IMG/VR virus record: IMGVR_UViG_3300025655_000024
Coordinates: 1 to 64,000 of that record
Reading direction: 5' to 3' (one strand)
DNA: 64,000 nucleotides
DNA from: a virus
Shown here one piece after another: positions 27,701 through 36,387 of the stretch. The notes under the pieces are model-generated. The model was not told the DNA's origin, made no database searches, and saw only the letters and a program-made list of their open reading frames with translations. Every line of letters starts with the position of its first letter. Positions within the stretch are counted from its first letter, which is position 1. The translations under genes and the position numbers were made by a program.

Positions 27701-30560
27701 ATTTCAACCCGTTTTTGACAACAGCCTTTGCTTTGTCTGTGGTGCTTTGTCGCATATTGTTGAGTGTCGCATAATCACTTTCGGTGGCGTTTGTCATTGA
27801 ACCGTATTTGCTCGCTATTTCATAGCCATTCTCCAATGCAACCGACCAATCACCCGTCTTTTTGATTTTGTAAAGGGGCTGAGAATCCACTAAATCAATG
27901 GTAGTGGGAGAGGATAGGGTGATTGTGGGACAAGCCCGATAAAGCAGGGTATCTGTGGCTATGTCTTTGTCCAAATTGAGCAAAAACATTCGTGAAAATC
28001 TGTATGAACCAAGTGTTGAAGGGGCATAAGCACCACGCCACAAACGACCAAAAATTTCCGACACACTGTTCATCAACACATTGGGGTTGGGGGCATAGGT
28101 GTAGTCGCCAATCGTTCCACTGACCGCACCCAACGCTTCAGGAGAAACGGTTGTCACGCCATCAGCATTTGCGTCATAAACCTCAAGGTCAATGCCCGCA
28201 TCAAAATCACTGCTCGTGTAATCAACACCCGTTGGTTTGCCATTATAGCGAATATCGCCACCAATTCCACCACTCACCGTAATTATGTCGCCCGCTAAAT
28301 AGCCCGAACCTGCTGATGCTAAATTTACGGTTGCCTTGACGATAGCACCATTGAAGGTCACAATGTCCACCGTCATACCGACTCCCGATCCCGAAGTCGT
28401 TGTAGCCACACCTATACCGTCGCTATACCCCGTTCCTCCGATGAGCAATTCAATAACCTCATAATTCACTTTGCGAATAAAAATGATAGTCCCCGCATAA
28501 AGAGCAATTGTTTGATTATCCACCAATTCAATGGATGACCCATTGATATAACCAACCGTTCCAATTTCAACATTGGTTGAAGTGACAACAACATCACCAA
28601 CCGCAAATTCTCCACTCAATGCCGAGAACACCAAGTGATTGTGAGTCGTAGTTAATCCAAGTGAAGCCCTGTGCAATTCATCGGTTGCGGTGAGTGCCAC
28701 CAATGGATCTTCCTGCAATTTTATCGTCGTTGCATTCGGAACATTGTCAATAAGGCCGACGAATTCACCACTTGGACTCCACACTTCTTGTCCCGCCGCA
28801 AATTTGGTGGTGGCATCCGTTCCTGTGACGGTTAAGGTTCTCCCTGATCGGCTTACGAAATCAACACCCGTATTTTGAATTGCACCCAACAATTCCAATC
28901 CTGTGGTTCGGTGGGTTGGCCCTAATGCCCGCAACCCCATAGAGTGAATACCGCTAACACCATCAACAACACCAACACTTTGTCCGTCTTTGGTGTAAAT
29001 CGTATCACCAATTTCAAAGTGGTCGCCAAACGCTGTGTTTGGAGTCATGGCGTTGAATTGGGACACACCCGCACTCAATGTTGCGTTGGTGCTGACATAG
29101 CACTCCGTTTCTTTCAAAACAAATTCATCCAATTCTGTTCCGAATTCAACATCGTCAAGCAATAATTCATCATCGGCTAAAGCCGTTCTTTGATCGTTTA
29201 GCCCTGTCCATTGAAATGGGTCGGATGCCACTTCACCCATGATAACCGGGCCGTCAAAGGGCATATCAGGCGGTGGTAAATCGGGCAATACGCACGAATT
29301 CAATCCTTCAATGGAGAATCGGCTATACCCGTGTCCACTCAAAGCGGATGGTTGTGCGCCCCGTGATTCGTGCGTAATGTCGGGCAACCCCATGTTCCCA
29401 CCATCCATCGGCTTAGCGGTGAGATACCACACAGGAAGTGGCGCACCAAGACCTTGAACGATTGGGCCACCGTTTGCTGTTCCCCAATACCCACCGCCTG
29501 TCGGCGTGTCACTTTCCCATGACACCACGACAGTGTGCTGTTGTTCTGTTTCATTGTGGATTGTCCATGTTGGTTCGGATCCCAACACGCCATCAAAATC
29601 ATAGGCGGTGTTGTAGGCATACACATTGAAAGCGATTTGACCTGTTTGATTTAATGAGCCAAAATTTGAATCGGCAATCACTTCCCACGAATCGTAATAG
29701 AGGATGTATTCATTGGATGAAATAGTCGTTGTCAATTTGCCCTTTTGTGGTATGTCGGTTGGCAAACGCACCGTAGGTGCATTGTTGAGGGCTTCGCCAA
29801 TATACAATTCATCAAATGACATCAGCACTTTTCCAAGCCGAATTGGGTCACTGTCACTTAGGTCAGTCGCCAAATCCTCTTTCAAATACACCTTTGTGCC
29901 TCTCACTTCAAGGACTGTTCCAACAAAACGACTGTTTGCACCTGCGGTGTATAACTTGTCACCGGGATGGATAGTGCTGAGAACCAAGTCGTTGCCCGAC
30001 GATTCTTTCAAGGTGATGTAATTTGCTGAACCCTTTGCTTGATTACCATTGGCTTCCCACTGCAAAGAACCCCCTTCGCCCCCTGTCAAAAAGCCGAGAG
30101 GATTCCAATTTACACCTTCGTAATTGGCTCGCCCTGACATTGATTGGTATTTGGCTCGCAAATATCGCCCCCGTGAATGCGACCCTGTTTGATTCGCACG
30201 AGATGAATTGATAGCGGATGCAATCATCATCGCCGCCTCTTTTGACCCTAAATCATAGGTCAATGACGACGAGGCGGCACTCGCCGCATCACTCGCACGC
30301 TTCAAATCAATCACATAGAAATTGTCACCGTTGCTATATGTGCCAACGGAGTCATTCGCCAAATTTGTTCGCACCAAAAAGTGCATACCGAGAGCGTTGC
30401 CACCACCCGCCCAAGTGAAAGTGGTCGCATCTGTATATTCGGTGTCAGGATAAGTGAAATGGAGGCTGAAATAGCCACTTGGGGGTCGTGCGTCATCACT
30501 CCCCATAGTGCGTGTGTCGGCAGGGTAGTCCTGTCGCTTGAACGCACTCACCTCAGCCAT
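21717..30560 (-). CDS. Giant tail-tip/fibre protein, 2947 aa
   Basis: This is the largest gene in the window, a single 8.8-kb uninterrupted frame. The sequence is beta-rich with little low complexity. The first about 900 residues and the C-terminus carry copies of a module of about 70 residues built around V-x-x-x-D-A-T-x-x-F, G-D-x-V/I and T-x-I-x-L. A central region is rich in H, N, Y and W. Residues of about 2500-2850 include a segment with 'SVSQMLEMANQVIVEGDEIAINE' and 'RTLKTKVLGVKERSVALRLA', reminiscent of tail-tip hub proteins of siphoviruses. Location distal to the tape measure and the size suggest the central tail-tip or side-fibre protein that contacts the host. I cannot map enzymatic domains. 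Confidence 0.65.
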   Translation of the reverse strand: MAEVSAFKRQDYPADTRTMGSDDARPPSGYFSLHFTYPDTEYTDATTFTWAGGGNALGMHFLVRTNLANDSVGTYSNGDNFYVIDLKRASDAASAASSSLTYDLGSKEAAMMIASAINSSRANQTGSHSRGRYLRAKYQSMSGRANYEGVNWNPLGFLTGGEGGSLQWEANGNQAKGSANYITLKESSGNDLVLSTIHPGDKLYTAGANSRFVGTVLEVRGTKVYLKEDLATDLSDSDPIRLGKVLMSFDELYIGEALNNAPTVRLPTDIPQKGKLTTTISSNEYILYYDSWEVIADSNFGSLNQTGQIAFNVYAYNTAYDFDGVLGSEPTWTIHNETEQQHTVVVSWESDTPTGGGYWGTANGGPIVQGLGAPLPVWYLTAKPMDGGNMGLPDITHESRGAQPSALSGHGYSRFSIEGLNSCVLPDLPPPDMPFDGPVIMGEVASDPFQWTGLNDQRTALADDELLLDDVEFGTELDEFVLKETECYVSTNATLSAGVSQFNAMTPNTAFGDHFEIGDTIYTKDGQSVGVVDGVSGIHSMGLRALGPTHRTTGLELLGAIQNTGVDFVSRSGRTLTVTGTDATTKFAAGQEVWSPSGEFVGLIDNVPNATTIKLQEDPLVALTATDELHRASLGLTTTHNHLVFSALSGEFAVGDVVVTSTNVEIGTVGYINGSSIELVDNQTIALYAGTIIFIRKVNYEVIELLIGGTGYSDGIGVATTTSGSGVGMTVDIVTFNGAIVKATVNLASAGSGYLAGDIITVSGGIGGDIRYNGKPTGVDYTSSDFDAGIDLEVYDANADGVTTVSPEALGAVSGTIGDYTYAPNPNVLMNSVSEIFGRLWRGAYAPSTLGSYRFSRMFLLNLDKDIATDTLLYRACPTITLSSPTTIDLVDSQPLYKIKKTGDWSVALENGYEIASKYGSMTNATESDYATLNNMRQSTTDKAKAVVKNGLKSENTTISTSTSPFVGSLGYVSRPYRVTRTVSTERVRGLYVPNEERVWDSISVVDDKGQELILEGGSPFGTVIKDFTYKQTRLNPNTGTETPLPSTVGSGIEPNLEINLPSQDEIPGNIIVRSGHDRVQAWNNLTWGMGGLSAPTSGLAGDAESSTKDVQVTAFDTHDRVLHFHAVRIIHDKMESQFGLTLNTTAGGVPSGTTRLFAAHRLSDHVERGSVLLDTNNGADGSYLHPHHRIRFGRQGHSFVAPLTTRGTPMALRRQLHRSHGSAYSLLFEAETEHKHWGFQSAYNGGIDPPSATVYYLDTLEVKSEAYNTGSFASDGFPMSEIKNAGLPNWRRYDGATPHDQIDLLFAPGQLHTKVEGATEQAQWVSAYYSQNSAAFGPYGSAATSGPIALTVGSRTVNNRHNAGEEFAMNGFMLSQYMLMGGRPNPAWIQNGFEASDGLHTYYSLTGHPAGWRTARVGTELATVPPLIAHDPEMVNMSAVPVANVESPSSSGDFDAEDSHADLALVSSSDTNSNAIPDAFLCTWLAEYSHPALLGTSREQYMTFRYREAGMPNAVYQPSVRGLYLRNAPATDTGSVDKGMAFERIYAFQWLQQYGYNGLNAGGHGTNWGQRSASAVLMGHTGLREPHGTLELRQHFVLRGASTRYSRGEGIGDGLNPRKAITKWVLDKDTTNSYEWNEMTVVQNPMVAVDLSRRLPVRAFGFKGASDALNMLAGDPAETSSSMDAILRSARFDGGKHDSMNDLPTGGDWAWGDSTYTGIERTVPIGMVISQHTNEGIGREGFNRLSNTPWTEAETRVGMGRVLQDETLGMVSHRAMPSGVVDAHRTEFATITGSSAKFLQAKSMNTGLDPIIGLNHHSGDRTKAANSVEAVYQASEFGASVGSEFYHHKGNNLHLNAHPVDVKINGDTDNQHFPAVGWGTNLNMKDKGEAERGTLPIPLHEIADHRQVQSDVAPRLGLSVETHSEYLTGENSDYVVTSTKAVSLHSDLAVGQVFPITPSWVQDTRWTKYGGSEGSITTDASRPDETYGGQSNPNQKVAKPKWSLNEDMDLAAVSNPFSDDILQANGVGVRDHWAVRGSADLPAWGGVFILRKTWLERPENTDALRSKQGGKNAAIKSQVAQPVRKYADYIVRMVRPLKVFGYTTKNDSDGNDMNQDGWLLGPYSTVTQAGSKDQPYTRDKRYGMFETTTTSQIGDIQGISSPYDSAPTIEWPDANNRDVVWHLIPSANMLQHFKADASRKDAEGRIVPLVEARYSQSTHAGGGEYISQTETVYATDDTVVVNPYLKRDKDANAVVKQPSTAMLALGAKAVIKFDAKSASPSKIVVDDATSFAQSGVLVIIGLTGQITYTSRTHNTFDGLTLTFQCASADLTGYTVRAGKNTGSAVSKIENIAPTSLGLVVLPSLVDNAVSVGKLLSDKWDATTSDDSAIINTNMGYRGIGHYNPSDFFMLSAQTFVLNDGQNTGLISYKRNAGTGGMSKVYVDGTEMIPSRFPPYLIDATNQKWRIAKAQNNEGDGDFYDTFLTFKNLTENSLSASGMEINSVRLGHFMGVGLRTTDAALLLMKDIIKSIPGIDLEKFRVFLEQKTTDAGVYADYSSAHHSTEVARQAFLFAHPNLRDAMLHSHHFISRKTRGIGIMDALRDLSRIDGYQLSLSEEGLLIYSPNIFIDMGRRVGTSSGPRNISVSQMLEMANQVIVEGDEIAINETVRASVKDLERMKRMGGVGDDEGVERTLKTKVLGVKERSVALRLAKGLLRRTEQGSALIRVEGLIKCSDIKPGEIIRVDFTAEAIKGEFVVFEVFNDYNTGLTDIVMGQYEKGIEGLLADLQTSTSTTSDDDATRTDEQIDITLNAPIQVISAHRVMTRFVNGTRLLIGGRWRGEPTTNQLGVIGVRGGDTGVLINNGGGYATSTTTMTVDGVDATERFAQHDAVLNANHEVIGYINSVTATTITLKAGSLVAVSDNERLRVSSSRQLPIGHSKSRFYEVK
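21771..21989 (-). repeat. Copy of the VDATxxF tail module (C-terminus of the 2947-aa protein)
   Basis: This segment encodes about 73 residues starting G-V-L-I-N and containing V-D-G-V-D-A-T-E-R-F, 'EVIGYINSVTATTITL' and N-E-R-L. It aligns by eye with segments at 30799-31016 and 33574-33789 of the neighbouring gene and with a more diverged copy at 28662-28872. Confidence 0.7.
28662..28872 (-). repeat. Diverged copy of the VDATxxF tail module
   Basis: It encodes 'TVTGTDATTKFAAGQEVW', then 'EFVGLIDNVPNATTIKL' and T-D-E-L-H, the same order of landmarks as the other copies. Two or three weaker relatives seem to flank it in the same protein (around 28450-28660 and 28880-29060), but these are too diverged for a firm call. 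Confidence 0.6.
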
Positions 30561-30561
30561 G

Positions 30562-33500
30562 TCAATCCCACACCGTTAGAGCATTATACAATTCCGTCAC
30601 TTCGTCAGCGGTAAAAGCCTTTTTCCATAGAGCAATATCAGCAAGACCGCCTTTGAAATAAATGGGGTCTGTGTTATTTGATGTTCCACTGTGATGTCGC
30701 CCGTAAAAATATGTCCCCGATACGCTGTAAGAGTGCAAAGCAGTGCCGATGGTGAGCATATTGGTGTTCCTTCCATAAAATCCGCTTGAAAGGGCAACAC
30801 CCTTCTGTAAATCGTCATTGTTGTTCAAAGCGACTATGTTTTTGGTTGTTAGGGTAATTGCGGTTGCCGTCAAAGAGGCGACGACCCCAACAACATTCCC
30901 ACTTGGGTCAAACACTGCATCACCGATGCTAAATTGGGTGGTTGCATCAACCGTATCAACGACAATAGTGACATTTTCGCCCGCTGTGTAGCCACCTGAT
31001 TTGTTCACAAGGACACCCGATGCTGTCACATGAGGAACACCAATGGCGGTTGGCAAATGTGGGCTGTTTCCTGCTGTTCCGTTGCGGTATGATGACGAAT
31101 CAATGTTCCCCAATTGTGTCACGCTTGACCCCAAACCACTCAATTCTTGAACACCGTTCACGAATACAGAAGCGGTTGGGTATGTTCCTGTTCTCGCCAC
31201 CACAACATGATGCCATGCGTCTTTGGGCAAAGGTGCGAGAAGCGTAATCCTGTAATCCGATTGGCTTCCCAAAGCCTGTGCTGTTCTCACCAAAATAATC
31301 ACATCCATCATGTTTGGGTCAATTGCATTTTCTTTGGTTTCAATGCCCACGCCAAATGTCCCGTTGTTCGTGTCAATGCCTTGAATGACAGGCCCATTTC
31401 CATAGGCTTCGCTTGTCCACGAACCTGTGTTGGGTTTAGCCGAGAACAAAAATGACACCGACCAATCGTCATTGACGGCATCAATGATAGGAACACGCAA
31501 TTGTGGGCTTTGACCCATCCCTGCGGATTGTTTGTGAAGGGATATGGCGGCGTTATCCGCTGTCGCTAAGTCAATTCCTTTTGATTCGGGATCAACGCTA
31601 ATGGGTGCATCCACCCCATCAATAGCCGATGCTGAAAAATTGCCGTAGGCGAGCAATTTGCGACCAAAGAGGGTTTCAAGAACCAATTCTTTCCCGTCTG
31701 TTCCGTGATTTGTGCTGAATAGTCCACCTTCATTCAAGCGTGCATAAAACAAGCAATCGTTGTCCATCGTATGTGCTAAATTGTCAGCAACGCCTGATGA
31801 AACGAGAGTGTATTTTCCATGCAATCCACGATATGTGTTTTCTTTGACGGTATCGCTATTCTTCAATTTGGTGAAATCCAATACGGCGGCGGATGTTTGA
31901 ACCTCTTGAAGATTTTGAAAGCCACTATACCCCGTTGGGCCTTGAGAATAATGGTGAGTGTAAAAGTCCGAATAATCGTTGTCTGTTCCATCGCTGATGT
32001 CAAAGACCGTTCCTGTGTGTCCACCACCAAAGAACAGAATACCGTGTGCATCAGGCAAAGGATAGACGATTTTGATGACCGCCTCTTTGCTATTGCCTTC
32101 GCGATCCACAAACAATTCAGTCCACTTCTTTGTTAGGTCGTCATCAAGGGGTCTTACCGTTCCCAAAAAACAGCACGCACCGACTCCATTTACACGGCAC
32201 TGCGTTGCCCCAATGTTCGCTACGATATTTTCAAAAGTCCCTATCAAAGCATCATCAACGACAATATAACCGAGATTTGAAGATGAGGTGTTTTGTGATA
32301 AACGGCTGATAACATCCAATGCCTTTCTTTCAACGGCAATATGCGGGAATGAATTCGTGTCATAAACGGGCCAAAAGTCGCCATCCTTTTGACGAGCGTT
32401 TTTGACTGATTTGATGATGAATTCGCTTCCGATTCCGTTGTAGGTTCGCAAATTACCACCACCATCCTCCACCCGCCCGTGAACACCGCCCTGAAATGTG
32501 GTAATCGGAATGTGTGTTTCACCATCCATGCCCAATGGCAAAGGGGCGGCAAAGGATGAAGCCTGATATGACCGACTGTTTGTAGCCAACAAACCACCGT
32601 GTCCTATTGCTTGAATAGGGCGATAAGGATAAGGACTGTTGTTGTGAAGCCATAGGGCGAAATTGCGACCTGTTGCACCCGGAATAGTGCTGTGTATAAC
32701 AATAGATATGCCCACTTCTCCATCACGGCTCTCCACTTCTTGTCCAATAAATGCACGCACATACCCCATGTGTGTTCCTGTATCAAGACTTGACACTGTT
32801 TCTGTTCCATCGGTTTCGGTGAATAATTGTGGTGGATTGAAGGCACTTCCACCGTTGGTATTTTTTGCATTGGGATGACCTGCTTGATTGATGAGTCGGG
32901 TGATTTCATTGACACCTTCTTTGAAATTACTGACATTTTTTGAATTGGCAACCGTTCCAAGGTTTATATGGAGTGGGCGAACATGGTCTAAGGTTTCATC
33001 ATTACGCTTGCCTTTTAGAGCAAAATGTCCTGTTCGGCATTCAACAGGTGGTTGAAGCGGGAAGTCGTCATCACCAAACAAATGGTTGCTCGGATCAAAA
33101 GAGAAGCCTTCCATTGTTGGCCCTTTGTTAATTAACAGCCGTGAGTCGTCTGTTGGGTCAATGCAAATCGCTGTTTTGTTGTCGGATGTTGAACGCCCCA
33201 AACACAAAGCATAGCGCATTGGGTCAATGAACGCTTGGGCCATTGTGCTATTGCTCGTTCCAACCGTAGCGGAGAAGCCCGTGAGTGCCTTGACTGTGCC
33301 GTTGTAATGAAAATCATCATCCGATAGCCAACAACCCATCACAACGGGCAAACCGATAATGAATTGGTCTTGCACTTCACTCAATGTTGCGTCTTTATCA
33401 GCCCAATCGTGCCACGAATCAAAATATAGACGATGGCTCAATCCTTCAATTGACACTTTATACACACGGACACGGATTCCGCCCGTGTCGTTTATCACGC

Positions 33501-36384
33501 CTTCTCCAATCGTGACAGCGAATCCGTTGTCGCCGTTTGGTGTCGCACCCGCCGCCCCAAACGACCAATACGGTGAACCCAACGGTGTGTTGTTCACCAA
33601 TGCTTCAGGTATGCCTGTCCTAAGCGTGATGTTTGTTGATGTCACGCTTGACACAACGCCAAGGAGTGAACCTGTGTTGTGGTTATACACTTCGTCACCG
33701 GGTTTGAATTGGGTGGTTGCATCAACCGTATCAACCGTAAGGCTCGTTTGACCGATGGGATGACCACTCAAAGCATTGATTAACACACCTGTGCTTGTGG
33801 TGTTGTAATTCGGAACATCAATTCCACTTTCTTGAATAAACGGCTGAACATCATCAACCTCAATGTAAGCATCCGTGTAGGCTGAACCTCCTGTGGCGGT
33901 GGTTTCACCGCCTGAATATGTTCCCAATTTCAAATATGACGATGCGTTTTCTCGCATAAAACGAATGATTGTTCGCCCCGCAACCATGCTATAATTGTGG
34001 ACTTTGAAGGATGAAACCTCCCCTCGCAACCCCCAATCAATCGCCCACCGATTCTCATAATTTTGCATTTGTGGGCGATTAACAGCCGACATGGTGCAAT
34101 CAACAACGATTTCCATTGACTTATCGCTCGGTAGTGGACTCCTTCGGTATTCACTATCAGGCAAAATTTGCTCAATGTCATAGAACATTGAGGGGAACAA
34201 CGGCAATTCAACCAATGCTCTCGTTGATGCGTAATAGGTGGAGGTTTGCCTGTCGTTTCGCACCGATGGGTTGTTTGTCCCAATCACCTTATCCTTCCAC
34301 ACAGGCAATTTGCTGTGTTCTGTTCGCACAGGGGCAACATCAATACCGCCTTGCCCCAAACCACCAAGTGTGATGCTCACGGTTGGCGATCCCAAATCAC
34401 CGATTTCTTTGATTGGGAAGCCTTCATTCAAATCAAAATCCCTTTCGCTAATTTTGTCCGTAATGTCAATCAATTGTGAACGACCACGAAGGGCTACGCC
34501 TCCACTTGACATATCACCACTCACAGGATTGATTTCCTCAACACGCCCTCGCATCAAGGTCATTTCAATTGTGCAATTGTGATATGAATTGACTCCGTTT
34601 TGCTGAGTGTAAATAGTGTTGAGGGTCTTTGTTCTGTTCCTGTTTGACGGATGAATTAACAACAAATGACGGTCTGCCTCAACGATGTTATCAATGATGT
34701 CAAATTGTTCGTAATTGACAGGTTGCATGAATGGGTTGTCATTGTCGTTAAGTGTGTCCTTGTTTTTGTTTGATGATTGAATGGTGATGGTGTGGTAAAT
34801 GCTGTCATTTTTGTCAGTGATTGAGCGTGTGTTGCTGATGGCGATTGGAGAACCATACCCATCGTCACGAATGCGGTTGCCCGCAATTGTTTCTTGAATG
34901 ACGGTGTGAGCGCAATTTTCAACATTGACGAATGGCGAAATTGCCAAATCCCCCGTGGGATTTGCCCGCAACGAGTGGTTGGTTAAACCTGATTGAAAAT
35001 CCTTTGAGGGTATGGCGATGAGTCCACCCGGTGCGTGCAGGGTGAGAGCATCCCATGTGGGCGGTGAACCAAATTGGTCGGCTGTGTAAGGTCGCCTAAT
35101 CCAATCCAAAATAGACCGATATACAGGGTAGCCATTGGAGTTATCAACGAACACCGTATTGGTATCGGGCATGGTTTTTTCAACAATCAACCAACCTTTC
35201 TTTGACATGGTGTTGATACCGTCAATGTCGTTTCGGTATGTTTGAGCATGGGATGCGGGTGTGAACCACGAATTGTTGCCTTTCCACCCCGCAACCAATT
35301 CACCTGTTGGATCAATGGCGTTGTAATAGATGAGAATTTGTGGTGGCCCTCCTGCATTACGGAGGGCTTGTGGGGTTTCCAACACAGCAATTCGGCTCTC
35401 CTTCTCAGGAGTGACATGACGAACATAATTTTCGTTTGTTGGCTTGGTTGGGTCAATCATGTCAAACAAAGCATCCTCATCGGTGTCCAAGCCTTTTAAT
35501 GAGAACGGGCGAATGTCCTCCACAGCGATAGCCACCATCGTGTCTTGTGACGACGACACTACATTCCCGTAGGTCGTATCAATGAAAGAATTGCCACCTT
35601 GAGCAACAATAGCGTGCTTAACGATGCTCGTGCCGACTGTTGTATATGTGCTGACTTGTGATGAGGTTTGCACATTCAATGCTTCACCAACAAACACACG
35701 CTCGGTCACTTTGACCCTTTCATTTTGAGTCACCAATGTTTTCGCATACGGATCTTCGTATTGGCTTTCAAATTGGTCGGCTAAACCTTGAACAGTGCGT
35801 TTAACAGACTCAATTTTTGGTTGAGGCAATTGCTTCAAAAAGAAGTGACCCTCCACACGATTGTAGGTTGTCAAACCACACATACCTGCAATATCCGTTG
35901 TTGGCTCAATGACATTACCTGATACCGATGTGAATTCATCACCCGTCGCAGGTGGGTTGCCACTTCCGAAAATTGTGATGGATGGCACACCGTTGAATGC
36001 GGCGGTGATGTCACCTGACGAGAGGATGGTTGAACCTCCGTTTGCATGAAGAAAGAAATAATCATCCAAGTCACTAACCGTGTGTGTTGGAGGTTGAGGC
36101 GGGGCGAGCATATTCGCACTGAAATTAGCCAACATAGAAGCCTGTAAAGCCGAACCCGTAGCCAAACCTTTGGTGACAAGCCAACGGATTGTATGATAAG
36201 CCGAAATTGCCGCCTCGTTTTGAAAAATTTCAATCGGTGGGCCTGAATAGCCGGGAAGAATTGGCACAAGCGTAATCGGCCCACCTTGAGCCAAATTGTT
36301 CACGGCATTCGTCAATTCCGTAGTCGCTGTTCCCGAATCGGTAGCGATAGCCGTGAGGATGAGTGTTTCTGTCAATTCAGTCAT
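30562..36384 (-). CDS. Very large tail protein, 1940 aa, with LamG-like lectin domain
   Basis: The 1940-aa protein is a probable fibre/adhesin. Its C-terminal about 330 residues have the outline of a LamG/concanavalin A-like domain: 'DWSVSFLFSAKPNTGSW', 'GTFGVGIETKENA', 'KDAWHHVVVARTGTYP', 'ASVFVNGVQELSG' and the closing strand-helix 'GGLADIALWKKAFTADEV'. A VDATxxF module is inserted inside this domain, and a second copy sits in the middle of the protein. The N-terminal half includes a coiled N-terminus and beta-rich stretches. Carbohydrate binding on the host surface is the natural inference for the LamG fold. Start ATG 36384 follows GGGGTGTGATGA. Confidence 0.65.
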   Translation of the reverse strand: MTELTETLILTAIATDSGTATTELTNAVNNLAQGGPITLVPILPGYSGPPIEIFQNEAAISAYHTIRWLVTKGLATGSALQASMLANFSANMLAPPQPPTHTVSDLDDYFFLHANGGSTILSSGDITAAFNGVPSITIFGSGNPPATGDEFTSVSGNVIEPTTDIAGMCGLTTYNRVEGHFFLKQLPQPKIESVKRTVQGLADQFESQYEDPYAKTLVTQNERVKVTERVFVGEALNVQTSSQVSTYTTVGTSIVKHAIVAQGGNSFIDTTYGNVVSSSQDTMVAIAVEDIRPFSLKGLDTDEDALFDMIDPTKPTNENYVRHVTPEKESRIAVLETPQALRNAGGPPQILIYYNAIDPTGELVAGWKGNNSWFTPASHAQTYRNDIDGINTMSKKGWLIVEKTMPDTNTVFVDNSNGYPVYRSILDWIRRPYTADQFGSPPTWDALTLHAPGGLIAIPSKDFQSGLTNHSLRANPTGDLAISPFVNVENCAHTVIQETIAGNRIRDDGYGSPIAISNTRSITDKNDSIYHTITIQSSNKNKDTLNDNDNPFMQPVNYEQFDIIDNIVEADRHLLLIHPSNRNRTKTLNTIYTQQNGVNSYHNCTIEMTLMRGRVEEINPVSGDMSSGGVALRGRSQLIDITDKISERDFDLNEGFPIKEIGDLGSPTVSITLGGLGQGGIDVAPVRTEHSKLPVWKDKVIGTNNPSVRNDRQTSTYYASTRALVELPLFPSMFYDIEQILPDSEYRRSPLPSDKSMEIVVDCTMSAVNRPQMQNYENRWAIDWGLRGEVSSFKVHNYSMVAGRTIIRFMRENASSYLKLGTYSGGETTATGGSAYTDAYIEVDDVQPFIQESGIDVPNYNTTSTGVLINALSGHPIGQTSLTVDTVDATTQFKPGDEVYNHNTGSLLGVVSSVTSTNITLRTGIPEALVNNTPLGSPYWSFGAAGATPNGDNGFAVTIGEGVINDTGGIRVRVYKVSIEGLSHRLYFDSWHDWADKDATLSEVQDQFIIGLPVVMGCWLSDDDFHYNGTVKALTGFSATVGTSNSTMAQAFIDPMRYALCLGRSTSDNKTAICIDPTDDSRLLINKGPTMEGFSFDPSNHLFGDDDFPLQPPVECRTGHFALKGKRNDETLDHVRPLHINLGTVANSKNVSNFKEGVNEITRLINQAGHPNAKNTNGGSAFNPPQLFTETDGTETVSSLDTGTHMGYVRAFIGQEVESRDGEVGISIVIHSTIPGATGRNFALWLHNNSPYPYRPIQAIGHGGLLATNSRSYQASSFAAPLPLGMDGETHIPITTFQGGVHGRVEDGGGNLRTYNGIGSEFIIKSVKNARQKDGDFWPVYDTNSFPHIAVERKALDVISRLSQNTSSSNLGYIVVDDALIGTFENIVANIGATQCRVNGVGACCFLGTVRPLDDDLTKKWTELFVDREGNSKEAVIKIVYPLPDAHGILFFGGGHTGTVFDISDGTDNDYSDFYTHHYSQGPTGYSGFQNLQEVQTSAAVLDFTKLKNSDTVKENTYRGLHGKYTLVSSGVADNLAHTMDNDCLFYARLNEGGLFSTNHGTDGKELVLETLFGRKLLAYGNFSASAIDGVDAPISVDPESKGIDLATADNAAISLHKQSAGMGQSPQLRVPIIDAVNDDWSVSFLFSAKPNTGSWTSEAYGNGPVIQGIDTNNGTFGVGIETKENAIDPNMMDVIILVRTAQALGSQSDYRITLLAPLPKDAWHHVVVARTGTYPTASVFVNGVQELSGLGSSVTQLGNIDSSSYRNGTAGNSPHLPTAIGVPHVTASGVLVNKSGGYTAGENVTIVVDTVDATTQFSIGDAVFDPSGNVVGVVASLTATAITLTTKNIVALNNNDDLQKGVALSSGFYGRNTNMLTIGTALHSYSVSGTYFYGRHHSGTSNNTDPIYFKGGLADIALWKKAFTADEVTELYNALTVWD
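30799..31016 (-). repeat. Copy of the VDATxxF module nested in the LamG-like domain
   Basis: It encodes G-V-L-V-N, V-D-T-V-D-A-T-T-Q-F, 'GNVVGVVASLTATAITL' and N-N-N-D-D-L. The flanking protein sequence on both sides belongs to the LamG-like domain. A 29-base stretch (30932-30960) is identical to 33707-33735 in the next copy. Confidence 0.7.
33574..33789 (-). repeat. Copy of the VDATxxF tail module (middle of the 1940-aa protein)
   Basis: It encodes G-V-L-I-N, V-D-T-V-D-A-T-T-Q-F, 'LGVVSSVTSTNITL' and a closing N-N-T-P-L. It shares the 29-base identical stretch with the copy at 30799-31016, which argues for recent duplication or gene conversion. Confidence 0.7.
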
Positions 36385-36387
36385 TCA

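Noticed and set aside
21717-36384. Diversity-generating retroelement acting on giant tail genes
   Set aside because: No reverse transcriptase and no adenine-biased template repeat were seen; the repeats found are protein modules shared between genes.
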